The notes under the pieces: generated by a model | Seen by the model: only the letters and a program-made list of their open reading frames with translations | Databases searched by the model: none | What the model was told of the DNA's origin: nothing | Virus record (IMG/VR): IMGVR_UViG_3300036770_002311 | Span: 1 to 29,216 of that record | Strand: one strand, 5' to 3' | Source of the DNA: a virus | DNA length: 29,216 nucleotides | Position numbers and translations under genes: made by a program | Part shown: in pieces, positions 14,831-22,183 of the stretch | Layout: each line of letters opens with the position of its first letter | Position numbering within the stretch: position 1 is the stretch's first letter

Positions 14831-15850
14831 CTATTTCCTTTGCATGACCTTAGCCAACAATTCTGCAAAACTTTTACTGACATTAGGATCGTTTAATTTT
14901 GTTGCTATATCTTTTTCCAAATTAACTGCATCTTGTGCTGTCATTGGTTGCTGTGGTTGTTGCTGTTGAGTTCCTGCTTGATTAGAACTTATAGAAACAT
15001 TAGCAGCTGGACTAACTGGAGCTACTGCTTGTTGTGTCTGTGCTCCTGGTGCCGGCTTAGGGGGTTGTCCGGGTTTAGTCATGCCAGTGGTAGGCATAAT
15101 AGGACCAACTTCATTTAGTTCATGTGTAAAAAATTCTAATATACTGCTAGCAGCATCTTCATAGTCTAAACCCGACTCCATTAATCCTATCATGGTCCGC
15201 TGTACGGCTATACGATCTTTATGACCGGCACCGCCGTAGATGTCGCGACCCTCCACTAGGTCTTTTACAGTGATTAACCCGTTAACAATACGCATTTTTA
15301 ACCATAGATCAATGTTTTCTGCTACACTTTCGAACCCAATGCCGCCACCTTGTTGTTTAATCATGGATTTAACACGAGCGATTTCTTGTTCTAATGCATG
15401 TTGCTTGACCCAATACCCATGGTCATCACTTAGTTTATACTTAGGATCAAATTGTGATTCTAAATGTTGTAATTTCAACTTAAGATTACTAACATCTACT
15501 GGGATCTCGTGTTGAACAGGTGCAGCAGTGGATTTAAGATTAGCTTGACGATCTGACTTAAATTGGTTAGCTAATGATTTAACTTGTCCTGCTAGACCGG
15601 GCTGTGTTTCTCCAACTACTGGAGCACCATTCTTAACCATGTGTCTTAGTTCGGCACGAGCAGTATTTACAGCATCTTGCATGGATTCTTCGTGACTCCA
15701 TGTATCTTCAGGAAGCTCTTGCCCATTGGCATAGTATTTGACCAGGAATTCATCCCACTCTGTGTTTTTGTAAACCACAGCAGTATGCTGGTTATCGCCA
15801 CCTTCAATGGTGCCCACACGACGCAGAGCAGATTCGTTAATATGATTCAT
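14831..15850 (-). CDS. Putative prohead-core or packaged protein, 339 aa
   Basis: N-terminus MNHINESALRRV has an I-N-E at 4-6, a weaker fit to the shared peptide. Residues 20-75 form a small alpha/beta domain with YKNTEWDEFLVKYYANG. A candidate V-V-G-E site (about 77-80) precedes a charged helical stretch with coiled-coil character (85-165). E-S-V-A-E-N marks the start of a helical domain with GRDIYGGAGHKDRIAVQRTM (about 205-224). E-L-N-E precedes a Pro/Gln/Ala-rich linker of about 65 residues, and the last 45 residues are helical. The modular, low-complexity make-up suits an internal or scaffold component. No enzymatic signature. It starts 1 nt after the stop of the 177 aa gene. Confidence 0.7.
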   Translation of the reverse strand: MNHINESALRRVGTIEGGDNQHTAVVYKNTEWDEFLVKYYANGQELPEDTWSHEESMQDAVNTARAELRHMVKNGAPVVGETQPGLAGQVKSLANQFKSDRQANLKSTAAPVQHEIPVDVSNLKLKLQHLESQFDPKYKLSDDHGYWVKQHALEQEIARVKSMIKQQGGGIGFESVAENIDLWLKMRIVNGLITVKDLVEGRDIYGGAGHKDRIAVQRTMIGLMESGLDYEDAASSILEFFTHELNEVGPIMPTTGMTKPGQPPKPAPGAQTQQAVAPVSPAANVSISSNQAGTQQQQPQQPMTAQDAVNLEKDIATKLNDPNVSKSFAELLAKVMQRK

Positions 15851-15851
15851 A

Positions 15852-16385
15852 TTATCGTTTCTGGTTAAGTTGACCTAATGTCTGCGAACTAGATTTATGT
15901 TGCTGGCTACGTTCTACATCGCCCATAGTGGCTGGGCGCTCACCGTCGGCTTTACGAAAATACGCTGGTGTTTTTAATTTCTTGCGTGCTTGGTCCCCAC
16001 TTTTTACAGGATCGTATTCTTCTTCTTTCATGCGGCGTCGAACAAACGGTTTACTAACAGTGGCCACTGATCCTGCTCCGGTTGCACCGCCACTGGCAGT
16101 TTCGCCCATCATTGGTGCTGGCTGGCTGACCTTGTTCATTACTTCGTATTCCATCCATTCCTTGACTTGACGAAGATAATCATTAGCTAGTGTGATTTTT
16201 TCTTGTACCCACCCTTCAAGGCCTTGGCGCTCTGTGATGTGTCTTAGCATACGATGCAGCTCAATGGCGTTACTGGCTGCATTATAGCACTGTTCACGAG
16301 CCATTTGAATTTCGTGATCATCGTGCATTTCTACTACAGCTTGCACAATGTTATGGTTTTCGGTTATAAAATCGGTGGGTTTCAT
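15852..16385 (-). CDS. Helical protein with targeting-like N-terminus, 177 aa
   Basis: N-terminus MKPTDFITENHNIVQ is one of the closest matches to the T4 internal-protein peptide (F-I-T-E at 6-9). The following helical region with EMHDDHEIQMAREQCYNAA and LEGWVQEKITLANDYL is remembered as a recurrent uncharacterised module in T4-like marine phages. An M-M-G-E (about 94-97) precedes a Gly/Ala linker; V-V-G-E in the next gene occupies a comparable place. The tail is basic and polar. First gene of the long operon that runs to 7350; a late box CATAAATA lies 24 nt upstream of ATG 16385 with only a weak GGA-type SD. Function unknown. Confidence 0.75.
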   Translation of the reverse strand: MKPTDFITENHNIVQAVVEMHDDHEIQMAREQCYNAASNAIELHRMLRHITERQGLEGWVQEKITLANDYLRQVKEWMEYEVMNKVSQPAPMMGETASGGATGAGSVATVSKPFVRRRMKEEEYDPVKSGDQARKKLKTPAYFRKADGERPATMGDVERSQQHKSSSQTLGQLNQKR

Positions 16386-16409
16386 AGCAGTCCAGTTAAT
16401 AATATGTTA

Positions 16410-16417
16410 TATTTATG
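16410..16417 (-). promoter_or_regulatory. T4-type late promoter box (CATAAATA)
   Basis: Minus-strand CATAAATA, 7 of 8 to the T4 late box, 24 nt before the ATG at 16385. It overlaps the 3' end of the cytidylyltransferase-fold gene. It could drive the nine-gene run 16385 to 7350, whose genes overlap or abut without other promoters. Confidence 0.55.
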
Positions 16418-17033
16418 CTGTGATCTTTTGTTGCATGATTCTAAACACATCCTCATCGAAAGCACCAAACAGATCTTTGACTAATGCACGTTGAGTCTGC
16501 TCGTCGGCCGCAGCAAATTGTGCTCTAAATTCACTAGCACTACGCATGGGTTTACCTAGTACAGTGAAATTAAAAGTAGGCACAGTCATAATATAACCAT
16601 GCTCGCTCATTGGCCTAAGGTCTGCAAGTTTATTAGGTACAGGTTGAAAATATCCAGGACTGCCGTCCTTTTTGGTCCATTTACCAAAGCGTGGATCTTC
16701 GGCCATGTCCTTTTCACTTACGGCAAAAATAAGTTTTGTCTCTGGAGGATAGTTTACAGTAAGCTCGTGTGCTTTATAAGGATCACGAGTTTCTACCACA
16801 CGGTCTAACGGAACCCCGGTTAAACGCATAAAGGCAGTTTTTTCACCAAACCCAAATGGGCTTTTTGGTGGCTCAACCTTGTTACTGGTAGCGATAAACA
16901 CATTATCTCTACCAAATTTTTTAACTAAAAAATCATATACAGCACGATGACCTTTGTGGAATGGTTGAAATCGTCCTGGGTATATGACCAATGGGCTAGA
17001 GGAAACTGCTTCAAATAATTCAGTAAGGAACAT
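16413..17033 (-). CDS. NMN adenylyltransferase-like (cytidylyltransferase-fold) protein
   Basis: 206 residues. VIYPGRFQPFHKGHRAV (17-33) carries the nucleotidyl-transferase H-x-G-H motif (H26, H29), and MRSASEFR (163-170) is the C-terminal S-x-S/T-x-x-R-type loop that binds triphosphate. Together these define the NadM/NMNAT/phosphopantetheine-adenylyltransferase superfamily; the GRFQPFHKGH spelling favours the NadM/NadR NMN adenylyltransferase branch, which makes NAD from NMN and ATP. N-terminus MFLTELFEAVSSS fits the island peptide with L-F-E at 6-8. A late box TATAAATA (8 of 8) ends 7 nt before ATG 17033, immediately after a terminator. Substrate is not proven; other nucleotidyl transfers are possible. 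Confidence 0.8.
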   Translation of the reverse strand: MFLTELFEAVSSSPLVIYPGRFQPFHKGHRAVYDFLVKKFGRDNVFIATSNKVEPPKSPFGFGEKTAFMRLTGVPLDRVVETRDPYKAHELTVNYPPETKLIFAVSEKDMAEDPRFGKWTKKDGSPGYFQPVPNKLADLRPMSEHGYIMTVPTFNFTVLGKPMRSASEFRAQFAAADEQTQRALVKDLFGAFDEDVFRIMQQKITA

Positions 17034-17040
17034 AATGTAG

Positions 17041-17048
17041 TATTTATA
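17041..17048 (-). promoter_or_regulatory. T4-type late promoter box, exact TATAAATA
   Basis: Minus-strand TATAAATACTACATT directly before ATG 17033. It matches the T4 late box in all 8 positions and comes 5 bp after the T-tract of the terminator, a compact terminator-promoter junction. With T4 spacing the message would begin about 2 nt before the start codon. Confidence 0.65.
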
Positions 17049-17053
17049 TTCCT

Positions 17054-17078
17054 AAAAAAAAGACCGCCTAAGCGGTCT
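17054..17078 (-). terminator. Rho-independent terminator
   Basis: A 7-bp GC-rich stem AGACCGC (17061-17067) / GCGGTCT (17072-17078) with loop CTAA. On the minus strand it is followed by TTTTTTT (complement of 17054-17060), ending the operon dnaJ-clp-unknown-glycosyltransferase. A weaker T-rich stretch on the plus side could allow bidirectional use. Confidence 0.92.
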
Positions 17079-17082
17079 TGTT

Positions 17083-17940
17083 TTATGCAGGTTGCGCCAC
17101 TGGAGCTGCTGCTTTTTTAGTAAAATCTGGCATTTGGTCCAGGTTACCTTTGTATTCGTAGTGCCCACAGTGGTTCAATAATACCTTGCTGTGCGCCCAA
17201 ATTTCACCACCTAAGGCTTGCCATCTGCGACAAAACAACCAATCTTCACTGAGATAGTGTCCTCGAGGATCTATAGCAGTATCAAAGATAGCGTACATGT
17301 GAGGTTCATATTGTTTGCCCAGGCCTACATCGTCTACATATTTGGTTTCTGGATGTGCTTCACACAAACGTTTATATACTTCTCGTTTGAAAATCAAGAA
17401 ACCAGTGCCCATTGTATCTACAGTAAACACATCACCTTGGATTTTGGTTTGTGGTAGTAGATTAATTACATAGTTAGTAGGAATCGACTTCTTAGGATAT
17501 AGTCCACCAATTACTTCTTTATCGTATACTAACATCTGGAAAACACTGTCTGGCTCAAATCTAATGTCAGCATCAATAAACATAAAATGCGTGGCATTCT
17601 CGTTGCTCATCATTTTAGCCATTAAGTTATTACGACCTCTGGTGATAAGACTTTCATTCACCATAGTATCTAAACTCCAGTTTAATCCAACTTTAGCAGC
17701 CATTAGAATAAACTTCAGTAAACTAGTCACAGTGGGCTCACTCATCATACCGCCATAACAAGGAATACCAATATGTAAGTGCAACTTGGCAAAATCAAAG
17801 GGTCGACCGGCACGTGGCTCTTCGGCAGCGGAGGCGTTTTCAGCCTGTTGTTTCATTAGAGCACTGATTTTTTGTACTACCTCAGTGGCACTTTTACCAG
17901 GTAGCTCAACATCTGCTTTTTTAGGTGTATTATTTTCCAT
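17083..17940 (-). CDS. Glycosyltransferase, GT-A fold (family 2-like)
   Basis: 285 residues. After a Lys/Ala/Glu-rich N-terminal extension (1-50), the catalytic part starts at LHIGIPCYGGM (about 54-64). FIDADIRFEP (about 120-129) is the D-x-D metal and nucleotide-sugar site, and GHYLSEDWLFCRRWQALGG (about 227-245) supplies the conserved E-D-W-x-F-C acceptor/catalytic region. The C-terminal tail is Ala/Pro-rich. It would transfer a sugar to an unidentified acceptor such as phage or host surface glycan or modified DNA. It is the last gene of the chaperone operon and ends right before a terminator, so it is likely expressed early with DnaJ and the ClpA-like protein. No link with the chaperones is evident. 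Confidence 0.82.
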   Translation of the reverse strand: MENNTPKKADVELPGKSATEVVQKISALMKQQAENASAAEEPRAGRPFDFAKLHLHIGIPCYGGMMSEPTVTSLLKFILMAAKVGLNWSLDTMVNESLITRGRNNLMAKMMSNENATHFMFIDADIRFEPDSVFQMLVYDKEVIGGLYPKKSIPTNYVINLLPQTKIQGDVFTVDTMGTGFLIFKREVYKRLCEAHPETKYVDDVGLGKQYEPHMYAIFDTAIDPRGHYLSEDWLFCRRWQALGGEIWAHSKVLLNHCGHYEYKGNLDQMPDFTKKAAAPVAQPA

Positions 17941-17944
17941 ATCT

Positions 17945-18631
17945 TTACTTTGGGTTGATTACTATTTCTTGACAATACCGTATGATGAGTGGATCTATCA
18001 GTCTGATCATATCCACTATGCGAGGATCATTGACATAAAAATATCCTGCGCTGAGATATTTATTACTGGTCTTGATCCTATTCAATAATTGTTTTCCTAT
18101 TTTAATTTCATCGCCTAGTCCAGTGAGATAATTCCCTAGGCTAGGGATAGTGTCGCTGTTGGTTTTATATCCATCACGCAATGTTACTTTATACCTATAG
18201 CCTATATGCTCCCGCAATACAATATTACCTTTTTCAATATACTCCATATCTTCCGGGCGCACCAAACTAACTTCGTCAAGACGATGAGTATGTTTTGCTA
18301 ACTCCTCGCTGGCTAATTTATACAGTTCGTCAATGTTGGTACCAAAAATACTAAAGGTACTACGTTCAGATCTAAATTTTAGATCCCTATCACTAATGTA
18401 AACTTTATAAAAGTCTGTAGTAGCAGTATAATCCACTATGGATCTATTACTGTCTAAGCGTTTACTAAACTCCATTCGATTAATAAGCTGGTCTTCATCT
18501 GCGCTGCCAGAAAAATATACACAGCCCGGCACAGTATAAACTAGTTTGTAGAGATATTTTTTATAAAACTTTCGATTACTATAACTAATCTTAACTCTTT
18601 TATTGAGCTTAGACCACTGAGATGTATCCAT
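17945..18631 (-). CDS. Unknown protein, about 228 aa
   Basis: Not recognised. ATG 18631 is taken as start; an in-frame TTG at 18640 would add three residues. Either way it overlaps the end of the clp gene by 23-32 nt, so translation is probably coupled. The protein is basic at its N-terminus (KLNKRVKISYSNRKFYKKYLYKL across residues 6-29) and rich in Tyr, Lys and Arg, with a C-terminal helical part (DPRIVDMIRLIDPLIIRY). No transmembrane helix, Walker loop or metal site. It ends 4 nt before the glycosyltransferase start. The basic N-terminus might bind nucleic acid, but this is only a composition argument. Confidence 0.75.
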   Translation of the reverse strand: MDTSQWSKLNKRVKISYSNRKFYKKYLYKLVYTVPGCVYFSGSADEDQLINRMEFSKRLDSNRSIVDYTATTDFYKVYISDRDLKFRSERSTFSIFGTNIDELYKLASEELAKHTHRLDEVSLVRPEDMEYIEKGNIVLREHIGYRYKVTLRDGYKTNSDTIPSLGNYLTGLGDEIKIGKQLLNRIKTSNKYLSAGYFYVNDPRIVDMIRLIDPLIIRYCQEIVINPK

Positions 18632-20927
18632 TTTCGTCAACTTTCGCTTGAGTGTCTGTTAGTGCTGGAAACATATTAAACATTTTTACGTCAAATGTCA
18701 ATGCTTTGTCTACGCATAATACTATCACAGTGCTACCAGGTGGTAGACTTTCAAATAAAATTTTCTTACTGATAGGAACTTTGATCAATTCGTTAATGGT
18801 CCTTGCCAATGGCCTTGCCCCCATCTTTCGATCAAACCCTTGCTCGATTAAGTAATCCATGGCACTTTCAGTCAAAGTAATTTTGATCTGTTTGTCGGCT
18901 AACAAATCATTGACTTCATTCATGAACTTAATCACAATTCTACGCATACTTTCTTTATCCAAGTACCCAAACTTACAAATAGCATCTAGTCTATTACGAA
19001 ACTCGGGACGGAAGAACTCTTTTACTGCGCGATCATCTTCGCCTGTGCGTTGTAGGTCTGTACTAAACCCAATGGTATTGCGTTCGTTATCTTGTGCACC
19101 AAGATTCGATGTCATAACTAAGATACAATTACGAGCATCGGCCCGCTTACCATTGCTACTGGTTACAAAGCCCTCATCCATAAACTGTAGCAGCACGTTA
19201 CTGACATCAGGATGCGCTTTTTCGATCTCATCAAATAATACCACGCTGTTAGGGTTCTTTTCAATTTGACTAATCAGTAGACCACCTCCTAGGTTGGCAT
19301 CATCATAACCTACGTATCCTGGAGGAGCACCAATTAATTTAGCTACTGCATGCTTTTCTTGATACTCACTCATATCAAATCGCAGCAATTTCATCTGCAT
19401 GGTTTCGCAAATCAATTTAGCTAGTTCAGTCTTGCCAGTACCAGTGGGCCCTAAAAATAAGAAACTGCCAATTGGTTTGTTCAACGGCTTCATACCAGCC
19501 TTGGCCACGTAGATTTTTTCTAAAATATTATCTACAGCTCGGTCTTGACCGTACAGCCTGGTTTTGATAGTGCTTTCGATATTCATCAAGCTACTACTTT
19601 TGGTCTCTGCTCCAATTTGATCAGCGGGTATCTTAGTGGCTCTACTCAGAGTTTCTACTATATGGGTTCTATTCAGAACAAAGTTTTCCTCTAGATCAGG
19701 CCTAATACGTTGTTTAGCAGCAGCAGTATCGATTAAATCAATGGCCTTGTCTGGTAATTTTTTATCAACTTGGTAGCGAACACTATAATCTACCGCAGCA
19801 TCAATGGCATCGACTCCAATTTTGATATTATGAAATTTTTCAAATTCAGATTTGATACCTCGCAATATCTCCTTAGCTACACTAGCACTGGGTTCGTCTA
19901 CACTGAGTTTATAAAATCTACGCATCAGTGCGCGATCCTTTTCAAAGCTCTGTGTATATTCTTCCCAAGTAGTGCTAGCAATCAATTTGATCTTGCCTTT
20001 GGTCAGAGCAGGCTTCATCATGTTACCGAAATCCACTGTGCCTCCACCACTGCTGTTACCTGCCCCACGCATGGTATGTGCTTCATCGATAAACAAGATG
20101 CATTTACCCTTAAGTTCTAAGGCCTTTAATACGTTTTTAACCTTTTCTTCAAAATCACCGCGATACTTACTACCCGCTAACATATGGCTTACATCTAAGT
20201 TGTATACTATGTAATCCTTAAGGTATTCGGGAACTTGTTTATTAATGATATTTCTAGCTAAGCCTTCGGCCAGCATGGTTTTACCAACGCCGGGATCACC
20301 TACTAGGAGTATATTGGCTTTGTTGCGTTTGGCCAGAACTTGTGAGATTTCTTGTAATTCTGAATCTCTACCAATGATCGGATCAATTTCACCATTGCGA
20401 GCCAATTCATTTAGATTAGTGCAGTATTCAGCTAATACTTCCTCTGCTTTTTGTGGAGTTTGTACATTGTTACTGGGCTCTTCGGATTCATGTGCTAGTT
20501 TTTTATACACACTAACCATGGTTTGCCTATCTAGACCATACTTGGCCATAAAAAACAGTGCATGGGAATTGTGTTCGGCAGTGATACTTAGCAGTAAATC
20601 CAGTATCTTAATGGACTTTTGTCCATTAAATAATGCCTGTGTTAGTGCACGATTAAACACACGCTCCAGGCTTTGGGTCTTTTTTGGTGGACTTTCATTT
20701 TTTACCACCAAATGATGCTGAGTTCTAATATATTGATCTAATTCAGCAACTAGATTAGTAACATCAAACTTTTGTTTGATCATTAAATCCTGGAATGGTT
20801 TATGTAAGAATATGCTTAAGGTCAAATGTTCTAACGTTACATATTCATGTTTCAAACTTCTTGCTGCTTCACCGGCCCTGAGAATGATTTCTTCAATGTC
20901 GGCGTTAGGACGCATTTGTGATGACAT
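18609..20927 (-). CDS. ClpA-like AAA+ unfoldase with ClpP-docking tripeptide
   Basis: 772 residues (E. coli ClpA 758). An N-terminal Clp repeat domain (about 1-145) precedes two AAA+ rings. D1: Walker A GDPGVGKT (210-217), Walker B ILFIDEAH (277-284). D2: Walker A GPTGTGKT (493-500), Walker B VVLFDEIEKAH (562-572), and the sensor/GAR segment G-A-R-P-L-A-R near the C-terminus. No ClpB-type middle coiled coil is evident, which favours ClpA over ClpB. The loop after TSNLGAQDNERNT is I-G-F (619-621), in the place where ClpA has IGL and ClpX has IGF for docking to ClpP. No ClpP gene is in the window, so it may engage host ClpP. It starts 4 nt after the DnaJ gene's stop and is part of a DnaJ-Clp operon. 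Confidence 0.95.
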   Translation of the reverse strand: MSSQMRPNADIEEIILRAGEAARSLKHEYVTLEHLTLSIFLHKPFQDLMIKQKFDVTNLVAELDQYIRTQHHLVVKNESPPKKTQSLERVFNRALTQALFNGQKSIKILDLLLSITAEHNSHALFFMAKYGLDRQTMVSVYKKLAHESEEPSNNVQTPQKAEEVLAEYCTNLNELARNGEIDPIIGRDSELQEISQVLAKRNKANILLVGDPGVGKTMLAEGLARNIINKQVPEYLKDYIVYNLDVSHMLAGSKYRGDFEEKVKNVLKALELKGKCILFIDEAHTMRGAGNSSGGGTVDFGNMMKPALTKGKIKLIASTTWEEYTQSFEKDRALMRRFYKLSVDEPSASVAKEILRGIKSEFEKFHNIKIGVDAIDAAVDYSVRYQVDKKLPDKAIDLIDTAAAKQRIRPDLEENFVLNRTHIVETLSRATKIPADQIGAETKSSSLMNIESTIKTRLYGQDRAVDNILEKIYVAKAGMKPLNKPIGSFLFLGPTGTGKTELAKLICETMQMKLLRFDMSEYQEKHAVAKLIGAPPGYVGYDDANLGGGLLISQIEKNPNSVVLFDEIEKAHPDVSNVLLQFMDEGFVTSSNGKRADARNCILVMTSNLGAQDNERNTIGFSTDLQRTGEDDRAVKEFFRPEFRNRLDAICKFGYLDKESMRRIVIKFMNEVNDLLADKQIKITLTESAMDYLIEQGFDRKMGARPLARTINELIKVPISKKILFESLPPGSTVIVLCVDKALTFDVKMFNMFPALTDTQAKVDENGYISVV

Positions 20928-20930
20928 AAA

Positions 20931-21755
20931 TTATACCAGTTCTTTTAGTTTATCGATTTGCTCAATGGTTAGTGCTCGTGGAATTTCAACGATTAATTCA
21001 ACTATTAGATCTCCTCTTATGGGATGATTGACGTCCCATAGTCCTTGCTGCGGGATTCTAAACTGTGTACCAGGTTGACTGCCCCGGGGAATAACTATTT
21101 CAAAGTCCTTGTTGTCTAAAGACTTGATTGTGGTTTTGCATCCTATGATCGCATCAACAGCATTAATCATGGTTTTTGCATGTAGATTTAATCCGTTTTG
21201 AGTAAATCTGCTGTCGGCATGTATTCTAAATTCTACATAAAGATCACCTGGCGCTGCTGTGCGTATGTGCTGTTCTCCGTGCCCGGGATAGCGCATTTGC
21301 ATATTACCTTGCACACCGCGCGGTATGTCAACTTGTACTGTTCTTGAAGCTCCCGATGGATCTTTGATATCAACATGTTTAACCTGGGGCTGCAAAGTGC
21401 TGGCTAAGTCTAAATCAATCACAATCCTAAGGTCTCTATTTCGTGGTTGTTGCTTAAAAGAATTTCCAAATGGATGACCTTGAAACCTTGTTCCGAAAAT
21501 TTCATTAAGATCTGGACCGAAGTTAAAACTAAAGTTGAATCCGCCACCATGTTGTTCAAATGCTTGCTGCTGTTCCCATTGTGCACGACGAGTGGGATCT
21601 GTTAAGGTGCTATAGGCTTCCTGTATTTCTTGGAATTTGGCTTGATCTCCGCCGCGATCAGGATGATGCTGCATGGCTAGTTTTTTATAAGCCATTTTGA
21701 TTTGATCTTCGGATGCGGATGCATCAACACCTAATATTTTATAGTAGTCTTTCAT
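20931..21755 (-). CDS. DnaJ/CbpA-type Hsp40 co-chaperone
   Basis: 274 residues from ATG 21755 (an in-frame TTG at 21770 is less likely). The J domain reads MKDYYKILGVDASAS...YKKLAMQHHPDRGGD with the essential H-P-D and a Gly/Phe-rich linker (GGGFNFSFNFG). There is no zinc-finger region (no C-x-x-C-x-G-x-G), so it is CbpA-like, with two C-terminal substrate-binding beta domains ending in EIPRALTIEQIDKLKELV. It would stimulate a DnaK ATPase, presumably the host's as no phage DnaK is seen. It is the first gene after a strong sigma70 promoter and precedes the ClpA-like gene by 3 nt. No SD is evident, so the start is not certain. Confidence 0.93.
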   Translation of the reverse strand: MKDYYKILGVDASASEDQIKMAYKKLAMQHHPDRGGDQAKFQEIQEAYSTLTDPTRRAQWEQQQAFEQHGGGFNFSFNFGPDLNEIFGTRFQGHPFGNSFKQQPRNRDLRIVIDLDLASTLQPQVKHVDIKDPSGASRTVQVDIPRGVQGNMQMRYPGHGEQHIRTAAPGDLYVEFRIHADSRFTQNGLNLHAKTMINAVDAIIGCKTTIKSLDNKDFEIVIPRGSQPGTQFRIPQQGLWDVNHPIRGDLIVELIVEIPRALTIEQIDKLKELV

Positions 21756-21775
21756 ATTAGTATATAGCAAAAGGA

Positions 21776-21807
21776 AAAAGGTACAGTATGATTATACTAT
21801 ACCTTTT
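21776..21807. other. Inverted repeat over the dnaJ promoter -10
   Basis: AAAAGGTA (21776-21783) and AGTAT (21785-21789) mirror ATACT (21794-21798) and TACCTTTT (21800-21807) around a GATT centre, with one mismatched pair. The dyad spans the -10 box, so it could be an operator. In transcripts reading through from the lipoprotein gene it would form a stem that could instead terminate them. Confidence 0.6.
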
Positions 21808-21820
21808 GTTGGTAAGTCAA
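21791..21820 (-). promoter_or_regulatory. Strong sigma70-like promoter for dnaJ-clp
   Basis: Minus-strand TTGACT (complement of 21815-21820, 5 of 6 to TTGACA), an 18 bp spacer, and a perfect TATAAT (complement of 21791-21796). It lies directly after the late lysis/lipoprotein operon and would start transcription about 30 nt before ATG 21755. Confidence 0.8.
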
Positions 21821-21826
21821 ACTAGA

Positions 21827-22174
21827 TTATTTTTTAGCTGGAGGAATTTCCGTAGCTTCTAGCTTTTGACGCACCTTGATAGTCTTGCACTCTTGTTCGG
21901 GCTTGCCGTCTTTGCCCATTACAGGCTTGCCGTCTTTGACTTTATCATGACAAACTTCTTTCATTACACCTTGACCGGCAGAATGATTGTCTTTGGTTTC
22001 TTCTTTCTTTTCTTCAGCTTTGGCAGCTGGTGCCGCGTCTGCTGGTTTAGCTTCAGCAGGTGCTGCAACCGCAGGTGCTGCTGGTGCTGCTTCTGCTTTT
22101 TTCTCTTCTGGTTTGCTGCAAGCTGTTAAGCCCACAGCCAATAACATCGATACTAATAGTGTGGATAGTTTCAT
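21827..22174 (-). CDS. Small lipoprotein, Ala/Pro/Lys-rich
   Basis: 115 residues. The first 19 form a lipoprotein signal peptide: MKLS, a hydrophobic core TLLVSMLLAVG and lipobox L-T-A-C with Cys19 as the lipidated residue. Residues 24-60 are a low-complexity Ala/Pro/Lys/Glu linker, then a small domain with two Cys (CHDKVKDGKPVMGKDGKPEQEC) and a KVRQKLEATEIPPAKK tail. It would be anchored in a membrane facing the periplasm. AAGGAGA SD before ATG 22174, 9 nt after the holin stop, places it last in the lysis operon. Host lipoproteins of similar style occur in beta/gammaproteobacteria (recollection), so it may be a captured host gene acting in superinfection exclusion or lysis. Function unproven. 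Confidence 0.8.
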   Translation of the reverse strand: MKLSTLLVSMLLAVGLTACSKPEEKKAEAAPAAPAVAAPAEAKPADAAPAAKAEEKKEETKDNHSAGQGVMKEVCHDKVKDGKPVMGKDGKPEQECKTIKVRQKLEATEIPPAKK

Positions 22175-22183
22175 TTTGTCTCC

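Noticed and set aside
18064-18071. AATAAATA-like late box on the minus strand
   Set aside because: Lies inside the coding region of the 228 aa gene, with no gene start downstream for over 100 bp; a chance AT-rich match.
20245-20715. 156 aa open frame on the plus strand
   Set aside because: Antisense to the ClpA-like gene, which has intact AAA+ motifs; no SD or promoter and composition typical of a shadow frame.
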